DNA of 12,465 nucleotides from NCBI GenBank assembly GCA_039819115.1, contig JBCBST010000099.1:1-12465 (forward strand). Direction: 5' to 3'. Origin of the DNA: JBCBST01 sp039819115 (lineage in GTDB: Bacteria; Bacteroidota; Rhodothermia; Balneolales; Balneolaceae). Shown piece by piece: positions 1-7,172 of this stretch; positions within the stretch are counted from its first letter, which is position 1; every line of letters begins with the position of its first letter. Below the pieces are notes generated by a model, which had not been told where the DNA came from, ran no database searches, and was given only the letters and a program-made list of their open reading frames with translations. The translations under genes were made by a program, and so were the position numbers.

Positions 1-2
1 AA

Positions 3-521
3 ACAATGGTTGCTAATAAAATGACCTGGATAGATTCTACTCAATCCTGGAAACTGAATACCGTAACCGAACGAACGTACCACCCTTCCGGCTTTGACGA
101 GCAGAATAAACAAGAACTGGACACTACCCTCACCCTCTACCCGCGGGATCTGGCTCGAAAAACGTCTGATGTATACCAGCTTTCGTATGCAGAAGCTCAA
201 GAATATATTTCATCCATCCTTAGAAGTGGAGCCGGCAGCGTAAACATCCCTAAAGTGCATTTCTACGGACGATTAGCCTACCCCTTTTCTCTGCCCGTAG
301 TTATTCTGGTTGGGTTTGCGGTGGCATCGGTCCGGCACCGGGGAGGTAAAGGGATTTATATAGGTGCCGGCCTCAGTATCAGCTTTCTCTATCTGGCTTT
401 TATGAAAATCATAGAACCCTTTGGGTACTATGGTGCTATTTCGCCCTGGATGGCCGCAACTATAGCCCACCTGTTCTTTCTAGTGGTGGGCATAATCATG
501 CTGATTAAAGCAAAGAAATGA
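3..521 (+). CDS. LptF/LptG family LPS export permease, C-terminal part (5' truncated)
   Basis: This is the C-terminal half of a YjgP/YjgQ (LptF/LptG) permease, the inner-membrane part of the LptB2FG transporter that extracts lipopolysaccharide and feeds the Lpt bridge to the outer membrane. The frame is open to the window edge and family members are about 350 residues or more, so the ATG at base 6 is an internal Met and the gene begins outside. The visible part starts in the periplasmic beta-jellyroll region (an 'ANKMTWID...SWKL' stretch typical of the family). It then has three hydrophobic segments, roughly at residues 93-107, 116-132 and 148-167 counted from the base-6 Met. The first two are separated by the RHRGGKG loop typical of LptF/G. 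LptF and LptG cannot be separated with confidence from this fragment, so no symbol is given. Its TGA directly abuts the convergent DUF3467 gene. Confidence 0.85.
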   Translation, partial: TMVANKMTWIDSTQSWKLNTVTERTYHPSGFDEQNKQELDTTLTLYPRDLARKTSDVYQLSYAEAQEYISSILRSGAGSVNIPKVHFYGRLAYPFSLPVVILVGFAVASVRHRGGKGIYIGAGLSISFLYLAFMKIIEPFGYYGAISPWMAATIAHLFFLVVGIIMLIKAKK

Positions 522-845
522 TCAGGCTTCTGCCTGTGGTCCTCTGTACATGGGGATATCCATTCGGTCGCGGGTGTTAATAGGACCATGCTCTTCCTCA
601 AACCGCTTTACGTTATCACCTAAGGCATTTGCCAGACGCTTCGCATGATCTGGTGTTAATACCATACGCTTCACAACTTTGGCTTTTGGTACCCCCGGCA
701 TCACCGCAATAAAATCGAGGATAAACTCCGATGGTGAATGCGTAATCATTACCAAATTGGAATAGGTGCCGTTCGCCTCTTCTGCGGTAAGTTCTATTTC
801 CAACTGGCCTTGCTTTCCTTGAGGCTGATTTTGTTGTTGAGACAT
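522..845 (-). CDS. DUF3467 domain-containing protein
   Basis: This encodes a small, soluble, charged protein of about 107 residues that matches the DUF3467 family as I remember it; function unknown. After a Gln-rich N-terminus (MSQQQNQPQGKQGQ) comes a compact domain. It contains 'YSNLVMITHSPSEFILDF', a 'MPGVPKAKVVKRMVLTPDHAK' region and a helical 'LANALGDNVKRFEEEHG' end. There is no signal peptide or membrane segment. The start at 845 is preferred over an in-frame ATG at 905 for two reasons. An AAGGAG site lies 5 bases upstream of 845, and the longer version would run into the upstream PLP-enzyme gene. The gene lies 14 bases downstream of that enzyme gene on the same strand, so co-transcription is likely. 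Family assignment is by pattern recognition only. Confidence 0.85.
   Translation of the reverse strand: MSQQQNQPQGKQGQLEIELTAEEANGTYSNLVMITHSPSEFILDFIAVMPGVPKAKVVKRMVLTPDHAKRLANALGDNVKRFEEEHGPINTRDRMDIPMYRGPQAEA
523..536 (-). terminator. Possible weak rho-independent terminator overlapping the DUF3467 stop region
   Basis: CAGGC-ttct-GCCTG forms a 5-bp GC-rich hairpin with a 4-base loop. On the minus strand it is followed by ATCATTTCTTTGCTTT, which is moderately T-rich. That is compatible with termination of the minus-strand operon inside the end of the DUF3467 coding sequence. The stem is short and the T-tract interrupted, so this is a weak call. Confidence 0.25.
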
Positions 846-850
846 ATTTA

Positions 851-856
851 CTCCTT
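851..856 (-). promoter_or_regulatory. Shine-Dalgarno site of the DUF3467 gene
   Basis: The minus strand reads AAGGAG here, followed by 5 bases and then the ATG at 845. It decides the start of the DUF3467 gene in favour of 845 over the in-frame ATG at 905. It lies in the 14-base gap after the upstream gene's stop codon. Confidence 0.75.
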
Positions 857-859
857 GAT

Positions 860-1858
860 TTAGCCTGTTGTGTGATCTTCGATGAAGCCATGTTCCTTCA
901 TCCATTCATCGTTATAAACTTTAGAAATGTATCGTGTTCCACTATCAGGTAAAATGATAACCATGATATCATCTTCCTTTAAAGGGTTATCCTGAATGTA
1001 CTGGAGGGCACCCTCCACTGCTGCACCGCACGACCAACCGATAAATAATCCTTCTTCCCGGGCCAGCTGCCGGGTTCGGAGGGCAGAATCTTTATCGTTT
1101 ACCTGTACCACATGATCCACATAGTTGAAATCGATATTGCCTGGGATAATATCCTCCCCAATCCCCTCCGTCATATACGGCTTTATTTCATTTTTATCGA
1201 ATTCACCCGTTTCGAAATATTTCTTATACACCGAGCCTACACTATCAACTCCGATAGTAATCACCTCAGGATTTTGGCTTTTCAAAAACTTACTGATTCC
1301 TGTAATCGTGCCTCCTGTACCCATTCCAGCAACATAGTGCGTGATTTTACCTTCCGTTTGATTCCATATTTCGGGGCCGGTCGTCTCAACATGAGCCTGT
1401 GTATTGCTCAGGTTATCGTATTGATTTGGATAATATGAGTTTGGAATTTCCTCACTTAATCTACGGGCGGTTGAGTAATAACTTTGGGGATCTTCCGGTT
1501 CTACATTCGTGGGACATACAATTACTTCTGCTCCAACGGCCCGAAGAATATCAATTTTTGACTGGCTCTGTTTATCAGTCGTGGTAAAGACACATTTATA
1601 GCCTTTGCTTACGGCTACAAGGGCTAAACCCATTCCCGTATTACCTGACGTTCCTTCAATGATCGTACCACCCGGTTTAAGCTTACCTGCTTTTTCGGCA
1701 TCCTCAATCATTTTTATTGCAATGCGGTCTTTAATACTATTTCCAGGATTGAAGTACTCCACTTTAACCAGAATGGTGGCTTTTGTGAGGCCAGCGACAT
1801 GATTCAGTTTAATAAGTGGGGTGTTGCCAACAGTTTCTAAAATGGAGTTATAGTACAT
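860..1858 (-). CDS. Cystathionine beta-synthase / cysteine synthase family PLP enzyme, catalytic domain only
   Basis: This is a fold-type II pyridoxal-phosphate enzyme of 332 residues that makes cystathionine or cysteine from an activated serine. The visible landmarks are the PLP Schiff-base Lys43 in NPGNSIKDR, the substrate/carboxylate loop TSGNTG at 70-75, the phosphate-binding GTGGT at 180-184, and a late LPDSGTRY motif whose Ser contacts the pyridine nitrogen in this family. The region with SEEIPNSYYPNQYDN, EGIGEDIIP and the end 'VYNDEWMKEHGF' resembles cystathionine beta-synthases more than CysK/CysM. However, the C-terminal pair of regulatory CBS domains found in longer homologues is absent. 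The glycine-rich segment reads GWSCGAA rather than the usual GGSSG-like form. The exact substrate (homocysteine or sulfide) cannot be decided. It is first in a likely operon with DUF3467, and no clear SD precedes its ATG. Confidence 0.88.
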   Translation of the reverse strand: MYYNSILETVGNTPLIKLNHVAGLTKATILVKVEYFNPGNSIKDRIAIKMIEDAEKAGKLKPGGTIIEGTSGNTGMGLALVAVSKGYKCVFTTTDKQSQSKIDILRAVGAEVIVCPTNVEPEDPQSYYSTARRLSEEIPNSYYPNQYDNLSNTQAHVETTGPEIWNQTEGKITHYVAGMGTGGTITGISKFLKSQNPEVITIGVDSVGSVYKKYFETGEFDKNEIKPYMTEGIGEDIIPGNIDFNYVDHVVQVNDKDSALRTRQLAREEGLFIGWSCGAAVEGALQYIQDNPLKEDDIMVIILPDSGTRYISKVYNDEWMKEHGFIEDHTTG

Positions 1859-1999
1859 ACAGGATGAAATTGATTAGATCGCAAAAGCTAAGAAATAATT
1901 CTACCACCAGCATTAAGGTAGATATAAGATGTTATACGAATTTGTAAATGGAACGTATACCCACCTGTTTTTTCTGGATGGCGAGTCGTAAATTCTTTC
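1859..1999. promoter_or_regulatory. Divergent intergenic region with short inverted repeats
   Basis: These 141 bases separate the minus-strand PLP-enzyme operon from the plus-strand DUF4290 gene, so promoters for both should lie here. I see TATACG (1933-1938) with CGTATA (1954-1959), a 6-bp dyad with a 15-base spacer. I also see TCTACC (1900-1905) with GGTAGA (1917-1922), a 6-bp dyad with an 11-base spacer. Either could be an operator or chance. No convincing -33/-7 or -35/-10 pair could be fixed on either strand. Confidence 0.35.
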
Positions 2000-2275
2000 A
2001 TGTTCATTCCTCAGGCAAAACCAAAAGATTTCGACTGTGGCTACAATCTGGATTTGATGATAGCTGCTATCCCAAAACTAACCGACGATGAAGAGCGTTT
2101 AGCCTACGCAAAACGCGTGGTCGGACTTATCAAGCAAAGCCATCCCTCATGGGTTGCTGACGACGGTACAAGCCGGGCAGCCTGGGATCACTTCTTTGAT
2201 CTCGCAGAATTTGACCTCGAAGCGTATGGGATAAAGCACCCCTTTACTTACGGTGCTGAAGACGACGCCCAGTAA
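2000..2275 (+). CDS. DUF4290-like small protein
   Basis: This encodes a 91-residue soluble protein that resembles the DUF4290 family of Bacteroidota-related bacteria; function unknown. The similarity is in pattern: a helical 'YNLDLMIAAIPKLTDDEER' segment near residues 14-32, then 'YAKRVVGLIKQSHPSW' and 'AAWDHFFDLAEFDLEAYG'. These parallel the family's 'LWDHL...FDLD' region. It is shorter than the usual family member, lacking the longer C-terminal part. There is no signal peptide, membrane segment or cysteine-rich motif apart from one Cys near the N-terminus. The ATG at 2000 has no recognisable SD. The frame stays open upstream to about 1928 but has no ATG, GTG or TTG. It precedes the men operon by 69 bases, and no functional link to it is evident. 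Confidence 0.7.
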   Translation: MFIPQAKPKDFDCGYNLDLMIAAIPKLTDDEERLAYAKRVVGLIKQSHPSWVADDGTSRAAWDHFFDLAEFDLEAYGIKHPFTYGAEDDAQ

Positions 2276-2307
2276 ATTTAAAATAACGTAAGAAGGATCG
2301 ATTTTTC

Positions 2308-2335
2308 TTTATTTTCAATTTATATTGAAAATAAA
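2308..2335. promoter_or_regulatory. Perfect 12-bp AT-rich inverted repeat upstream of menF
   Basis: The two arms, TTTATTTTCAAT (2308-2319) and ATTGAAAATAAA (2324-2335), are exact reverse complements around a TTAT loop. The element sits between the DUF4290 stop (2275) and the menF GTG (2345), 9 bases before the start codon. It could be an operator dyad overlapping the men promoter or 5' leader, or part of an AT-rich bidirectional terminator. The lack of G/C in the stem argues against a strong intrinsic terminator. Confidence 0.5.
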
Positions 2336-2344
2336 AATAAGTCA

Positions 2345-3814
2345 GTGCCCTTGATTAGTGACCAAAATCAGCGGATCACATCCTGTTTTGCAGAGCAACT
2401 TGAGCGCTTAGATCTGAAGCACATCTTTGATACGGCTGTTGCAGATGCCAACCACATCGATTTTTTATCGCTGACTTTTTCTATTCCATCCATCGATGCA
2501 TTAGCTGTACTTGAACAGTATAACGATAAAGATGCGTTTAACTATTACTGGGAGCATCCCGAAAAGGAATTTGCGATGGTTGCGGGAGGATCGCTGTACA
2601 GGATTCAGGTACGTGGACCTGAGCGGTTCAGGGAAGCTTCAAAACGAGGAAAGGAATTAGTTCGTCGAATTGCTCATAGCAGCTCTGTGAATCACCGCCT
2701 CGCAACGGTTCACCTGTTAGGCGGCTTTTCCTTTTTAGACGAGAACACCTCCCCTCAATGGGAACCATATGGATCAGGCTCGTTTACCCTTCCGGAGTGG
2801 CATATTGTTCAGGATGGTAATTTGACGCTGCTGACCATCAATATGCCTTTCCATTCGGAACTTTCATTTTCTGACATTTCTGAACAATTTTACTCAAGTA
2901 TTGAGCGATTGGAACAATTATGCAATGCGAAATCTTACGCATTCGAATCTGTTCCACTAGAGAATGCTTCTCCTATTTCTTTCGGAGAGAACGAATCGGA
3001 ATATGCCCGATGGATACACATGATTGATAATGCCAGAGAATTGATCCATCATCATGCTTTTGACAAGATTGTGCTGGCTAACGAACGGGTCATTGAACTA
3101 ACGCATTCTATATCCCCAACTTTAATCCTGAACCGACTCAGGAATCAGTACCCCAATTGCTATTCCTTTTTAATCAGGCATGACGATACCTCGAGCTTTA
3201 TCGGGTGTACACCGGAGCGATTAGCTTCTTTTAGCCATCATTTTGTATTTACGGAAGGGCTTGCGGGTAGCACATCCCGTGGTGCTTCTGCATCAGAAGA
3301 TGCCGTATTGGAACACCAGCTTTTACACAGCGAGAAAGATTTACGCGAACATGCGTTTGTCATCGACGCTATTGAGAAGAACCTGTCCGAATTTTCCGAA
3401 ATCATTGAACATCCCGTTCAGCCATCAGTTAAAAAATTATCTAACGTCCAGCATTTATTTACTCCTATTCGGGCCCGCATTGAAGAAGGGGCCTCCCGCA
3501 CGGCTCTGCTTCAGAACTTGCATCCAACCCCGGCCGTTGGCGGACATCCCAAGGAGAAAGCAGTTCCTTTTATTACGGAACTGGAGTCGTTTGACCGTGG
3601 GTGGTATGCGGCACCGCTTGGCTGGATAAATGCGCATGGAGAAGGAGAATTTGTCGTGGCCATCCGCAGCGGGCTAATCGGGGAAAAAGAAGTGCGCTTT
3701 TTTGCAGGATGTGGTATCGTTGAGGATTCTGATTCCCGGAAAGAATGGGAAGAAATGAATTTGAAACTGCGCCCAATGCTTAGCGCTTTACATTATGCCG
3801 CAAACCACGACTAA
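2345..3814 (+). CDS. menF: Isochorismate synthase
   Basis: This enzyme isomerises chorismate to isochorismate, the committed step of the classical (Men) menaquinone pathway. The 489-residue product has the chorismate-binding fold in its C-terminal two thirds. Lys241 in FDKIVLA (the base equivalent to E. coli MenF Lys190) and Glu291 in GCTPERL (equivalent to Glu240) are exactly 50 residues apart, as in E. coli MenF. Further landmarks are EGLAGSTSRG (304-313), LHPTPAVGGHPKEKA, FDRGWYAAPLGW and the FFAGCGIVEDSD ending. The synthase function, rather than salicylate or anthranilate synthase, is inferred from the adjacent menD-menH-menB genes. A GTG start is used, with a possible TTG two codons later, and there is no SD. 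The last 20 bases overlap menD, indicating translational coupling. Confidence 0.95.
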   Translation: MPLISDQNQRITSCFAEQLERLDLKHIFDTAVADANHIDFLSLTFSIPSIDALAVLEQYNDKDAFNYYWEHPEKEFAMVAGGSLYRIQVRGPERFREASKRGKELVRRIAHSSSVNHRLATVHLLGGFSFLDENTSPQWEPYGSGSFTLPEWHIVQDGNLTLLTINMPFHSELSFSDISEQFYSSIERLEQLCNAKSYAFESVPLENASPISFGENESEYARWIHMIDNARELIHHHAFDKIVLANERVIELTHSISPTLILNRLRNQYPNCYSFLIRHDDTSSFIGCTPERLASFSHHFVFTEGLAGSTSRGASASEDAVLEHQLLHSEKDLREHAFVIDAIEKNLSEFSEIIEHPVQPSVKKLSNVQHLFTPIRARIEEGASRTALLQNLHPTPAVGGHPKEKAVPFITELESFDRGWYAAPLGWINAHGEGEFVVAIRSGLIGEKEVRFFAGCGIVEDSDSRKEWEEMNLKLRPMLSALHYAANHD

Positions 3815-5516
3815 GTCGATCAACATAAACTGGTGTACTTATTTTGTTCGGTCTCTGTATGCTCAAGGTATCAGAGATGTCGTCATTTCACCCGGATCCC
3901 GTTCAACCCCACTTACACTCGCTTTTTCACATCATGCTGGTTTTACTCAGTATGTGAATATTGACGAACGCTCTGCGGGTTTTTTTGCACTCGGAATAGC
4001 TAAAGCTACCGGAATACCAGCTGTTTTAGTTTGTACCTCTGGTACTGCTCTCGCCAATTACCACCCCGTTGTGATGGAAGCCCGGCAGTCCGGCACCCCT
4101 CTTATTGTGGTTTCAGCAGACCGGCCAACGCCTTTACGACAAGTTGGGGCCAGCCAAACGATGGATCAAACTAAATTTTTCGGAGATCATGTGGGCTTCT
4201 TTCACGATATGGGAGCGCCGGACTCTGATGAGCATGCGATCCGGAGGATGAAGTTCGCAGCTGTACAGGCTGTCACTCATTCCATTCAGGAATGCTACCC
4301 GGTTCATCTGAATTTCCCGTTTTCTAAACCACTGGAACCCACTCCTGAAGAACTGGAAGAAATCACGACTGAGAATGATCGTCTCCTGGAAAATGAGAGT
4401 AGCGCACCGGTTAGTACTCATGCGTCTACTGTTCAGCTTCCGACTAAGCTGTGGGAACGTATGGGGTCTTCCAACAAACCCCTGTTGATTGTTGGACCTT
4501 CCAATACCTCAGACGAACTAGACGCTGTTTTGCCACTTGCTGCCATCCTCTCTGCTCCGGTACTTGCAGAACCAGGTGCTAATGTCGGGGTGTCAGACTC
4601 GTTGATCTCCGGTTTTGACGGGTTTTTAAAGAACCCGAAGCACCGGAAACAGCTTCGTCCCGATTTGATTTTGCGATTTGGACGGCAACCGGTTAGTAAA
4701 GCGCTTAACCTGTTACTCGAAGAGGCGGTTGATGTTAACCAGATTGGGTTTCAACACCCTGCTCTGTATGCAAACCAGGAAGGAGGAGTTGATCATCATG
4801 TCCGGTTGACCGGAAAGCTGGAGGTGAAGGATATAGATTCTTCCACGGATAACAGCTGGTTTGAGCAATGGCAAACAATGGAGCAGTCCTTTACCGATTA
4901 CCGGTCGGAACGTGTTGAATCAAAAACCCCGCTTACCGATGGTCAGGTATTTCATGAACTATCCAAACACCTGCCTGTACAAGCCTTTACCATGCTTTCT
5001 AACTCGTTTCCGGTTCGGGATTTTTCTCTTTTTGGTCATCCCAAAGGCAAAGAAGTATTTGTGAACAGAGGAGTTGCCGGAATAGACGGAATCTTGTCTA
5101 CTGCGATGGGCTTAAGTGTTGCAAAGAAAACGCCGGGCGTTCTTTTTGTGGGAGACATCGCTTTTCTACACGACTCTAACGCATTATTAGTCCATAAACA
5201 AATCACCTCCCCTCTGGTCATTGTACTGCTGAACAATGGAGGTGGTACTATTTTTCGGATGCTACCCATCGCTGAACATAAACCGGTATACGAAACCTAT
5301 TTCGAGACTCCGCAGGATGTCTCCTTCGCCGCGCTATGCAGAGGGTTTAAAGTGAACCATACACTGGTAAGCAGACCGGAATATCTTGCGAGTACATTCT
5401 CTTCTCTCATTGAACAGCCAGGGGTACATGTTATGGAATGCATTACAGATGCTGAATCGTCTATGAAGGAGCGGGAATTATTATGGTCATTCACATCCTC
5501 CCTGTCTGAATCATGA
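3795..5516 (+). CDS. menD: 2-succinyl-5-enolpyruvyl-6-hydroxy-3-cyclohexene-1-carboxylate (SEPHCHC) synthase
   Basis: This thiamine-diphosphate enzyme adds the succinic-semialdehyde carbanion from 2-oxoglutarate to isochorismate, the second Men step, in the cytoplasm. The 573 residues match the usual MenD length. The N-terminal PYR domain shows ISPGSRSTPL (31-40), then NIDERSAGF with the conserved cofactor-activating Glu58, and CTSGTALANY. The C-terminal PP domain has the ThDP/metal motif GDIAFLHDSNA (from 453) through LLNNGGG (Asn480-Asn481). This spacing is typical of ThDP enzymes. A middle domain with LIVGPSN separates them. The start at 3795 overlaps the 3' end of menF by 20 bases, and the 3' end overlaps menH by the ATGA quartet. 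The gene is intact, with no missing motif. Confidence 0.96.
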   Translation: MPQTTTKSININWCTYFVRSLYAQGIRDVVISPGSRSTPLTLAFSHHAGFTQYVNIDERSAGFFALGIAKATGIPAVLVCTSGTALANYHPVVMEARQSGTPLIVVSADRPTPLRQVGASQTMDQTKFFGDHVGFFHDMGAPDSDEHAIRRMKFAAVQAVTHSIQECYPVHLNFPFSKPLEPTPEELEEITTENDRLLENESSAPVSTHASTVQLPTKLWERMGSSNKPLLIVGPSNTSDELDAVLPLAAILSAPVLAEPGANVGVSDSLISGFDGFLKNPKHRKQLRPDLILRFGRQPVSKALNLLLEEAVDVNQIGFQHPALYANQEGGVDHHVRLTGKLEVKDIDSSTDNSWFEQWQTMEQSFTDYRSERVESKTPLTDGQVFHELSKHLPVQAFTMLSNSFPVRDFSLFGHPKGKEVFVNRGVAGIDGILSTAMGLSVAKKTPGVLFVGDIAFLHDSNALLVHKQITSPLVIVLLNNGGGTIFRMLPIAEHKPVYETYFETPQDVSFAALCRGFKVNHTLVSRPEYLASTFSSLIEQPGVHVMECITDAESSMKERELLWSFTSSLSES

Positions 5517-6334
5517 ACCTCCGGGTCCGTGGAATATCGTATCACTTTAATGTGATTCAATCCCGGGATGAACTACCCTATCTGGTGATGCTTCATGGTT
5601 TTTTAGGATCCGGAAACAGCTTTAATCATCTTATAGACTCCTTAACCCCTTTCTGTAATCCTGTACTCATTGATCTTCTTGGTCATGGAAAAACAGAAGG
5701 TGCGGAACTACATTATCGGTTTTCTGTAAACGAACAGGTAGCCGATGTCTGTAAACTGATACAGGAACAATTACCTCATCCGGTTCACTTATTCGGATAT
5801 AGTATGGGAGGACGCCTGGCTTTGAATATCGCCCTCCAAAAACCGGAGATTGTTCATACCCTGATTCTGGAAAGTACGACCTTTGGAATTGAACCCGAAG
5901 CCGAACGCCTATCCAGGCAGGCTCTTGACGCAAGACGTGCTGATCAGATTATGGGAAACTATGCGGGATTTCTAAAGCAATGGAGAGAGTTACCCCTGTT
6001 CAACCAGGTGCAGATTTCCGGAGACTACAGGGACACTATTCACGCCATACAACATCAACAGGAACCCGTCTGGATGGCAAACCAACTGCTGGGTTTTGGA
6101 ACCGGCACTATGCCCGCTGTTCGCCATAAACTAAACGAGATCAAGAACCCGGTTCTTCTGCTTACGGGAGAACGGGATCGGAAATTTGTGACCATTAATC
6201 AAACGATGAAACGGGAACTCCCAAACTCTGAGTTAGTGATAGTCAAGGAATCCGGACATCGGATTTTTGCCGAACAACCCGGTGATTGGATCAACGGAAT
6301 TCGTACGTTTCTCACTAATCAATCATGGATATGA
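5513..6334 (+). CDS. menH: SHCHC synthase, alpha/beta hydrolase (MenH)
   Basis: This alpha/beta hydrolase-fold enzyme eliminates pyruvate from SEPHCHC to give 2-succinyl-6-hydroxy-2,4-cyclohexadiene-1-carboxylate (SHCHC). The 273-residue protein has the oxyanion-hole motif LHGFLGSG and the MenH-like DLLGHGKT. The nucleophile elbow GYSMGG has Ser97, the acid is Asp222 in GERDRKF, and the base is His249 in ESGHRIF. This gives a complete Ser-Asp-His triad in the expected order. The specific function rests on these motifs plus its place directly after menD. Start codon ATG overlaps the menD stop (ATGA), and its own stop lies inside the first codons of menB, so the four men genes are probably translated as one coupled unit. 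Confidence 0.93.
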   Translation: MNLRVRGISYHFNVIQSRDELPYLVMLHGFLGSGNSFNHLIDSLTPFCNPVLIDLLGHGKTEGAELHYRFSVNEQVADVCKLIQEQLPHPVHLFGYSMGGRLALNIALQKPEIVHTLILESTTFGIEPEAERLSRQALDARRADQIMGNYAGFLKQWRELPLFNQVQISGDYRDTIHAIQHQQEPVWMANQLLGFGTGTMPAVRHKLNEIKNPVLLLTGERDRKFVTINQTMKRELPNSELVIVKESGHRIFAEQPGDWINGIRTFLTNQSWI

Positions 6335-7167
6335 GCTGGACTACCGCAAAAGAGTATGAGGACATCACCTACCGGAAACGCGATGGCGTTGCCCGTATAG
6401 CATTTAACAGGCCCGACATCCGAAATGCGTTTCGCCCCAAAACACTATTCGAAATGTATGAAGCATTCTCAGATGCAAAAGAGGATAACAGCATTGGCGT
6501 TGTGCTTCTTTCGGCAGAGGGTCCTTCTTCGAAGGATGGAAAATGGGCATTTTGTTCCGGAGGTGACCAAAACGTTCGCTCCAAAACCGGGTATCAGGCC
6601 GAAGATGGAATCGCACGGTTGAACGTATTGGAGCTACAACGTCTTATTCGCTTCATGCCGAAAGTGGTGATTGCAGTAGTGCCGGGCTGGGCGGTTGGTG
6701 GAGGGCATAGCCTGCACGTTACGTGCGATATGACCCTGGCAAGTAAGGAACACGCTATTTTTAAGCAAACAGATGCCGACGTGGCAAGCTTTGATGGAGG
6801 GTTTGGATCGGCCTTGCTGGCCAGGCAGGTTGGACAGAAACGTGGTCGTGAAATCTTCTTTTTAGGACGGAATTATTCCGCGCAGGAAGCATACGAAATG
6901 GGTATGGTGAATGCGGTTATCCCTCATGACGAATTGGAAGAAACGGCCTACGAATGGGCACAGGAAATACTGGCTAAAAGTCCGACAGCAATCAAAATGA
7001 TCAAGTTTGCATTCAATGCTATTGACGACGGATTAATCGGTCAACAGATATTTGCTGGTGAAGCAACCCGCCTTGCCTACATGACCGAAGAGGCAGAGGA
7101 AGGCCGAAATTCATTTTTAGAAAAGCGTAAACCCAATTGGGACAAATTCGAACGTAACCCATCATAA
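6325..7167 (+). CDS. menB: 1,4-dihydroxy-2-naphthoyl-CoA synthase (bicarbonate-independent type)
   Basis: This crotonase-fold enzyme cyclises o-succinylbenzoyl-CoA (a Dieckmann-type reaction) to DHNA-CoA, forming the naphthoquinone ring. The 280 residues include FNRPDIRNAFRP, the CoA/oxyanion region SGGDQN, GWAVGGGHSLH, and FKQTDADVASFDGGFGS. There, Asp150 occupies the position that is Gly in bicarbonate-dependent MenB of E. coli and Asp185 in Mycobacterium tuberculosis MenB. Asp157 (SFD) and C-terminal Tyr252 (RLAYMTEEA) match the other catalytic residues, so all expected active-site residues are present. The start is uncertain by two codons: ATG 6325 overlaps menH by 10 bases, while ATG 6331 would give the same ATGA overlap seen at menD-menH. 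It is the last recognised men gene of the cluster. Confidence 0.95.
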   Translation: MDMSWTTAKEYEDITYRKRDGVARIAFNRPDIRNAFRPKTLFEMYEAFSDAKEDNSIGVVLLSAEGPSSKDGKWAFCSGGDQNVRSKTGYQAEDGIARLNVLELQRLIRFMPKVVIAVVPGWAVGGGHSLHVTCDMTLASKEHAIFKQTDADVASFDGGFGSALLARQVGQKRGREIFFLGRNYSAQEAYEMGMVNAVIPHDELEETAYEWAQEILAKSPTAIKMIKFAFNAIDDGLIGQQIFAGEATRLAYMTEEAEEGRNSFLEKRKPNWDKFERNPS

Positions 7168-7172
7168 CTGCC

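Noticed and set aside
846..905. Upstream in-frame ATG at 905 that would lengthen the DUF3467 protein by 20 residues
   Set aside because: It lies inside the preceding enzyme gene, has no SD, and the added residues do not look like the family; the ATG at 845 has AAGGAG at the right distance.
1112..1438. 108-codon plus-strand frame opposite the CBS-like gene
   Set aside because: The opposite strand encodes clear PLP-enzyme motifs throughout; the translation here has no coherent pattern.
3455..3776. Open frames on the minus strand within menF
   Set aside because: They lie fully antisense to a well-conserved catalytic domain, have no SD and no recognisable protein features.
4134..4421. 95-codon antisense open frame inside menD
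   Set aside because: It is a shadow of menD codon usage; the translation has no domain-like pattern and no start signal.
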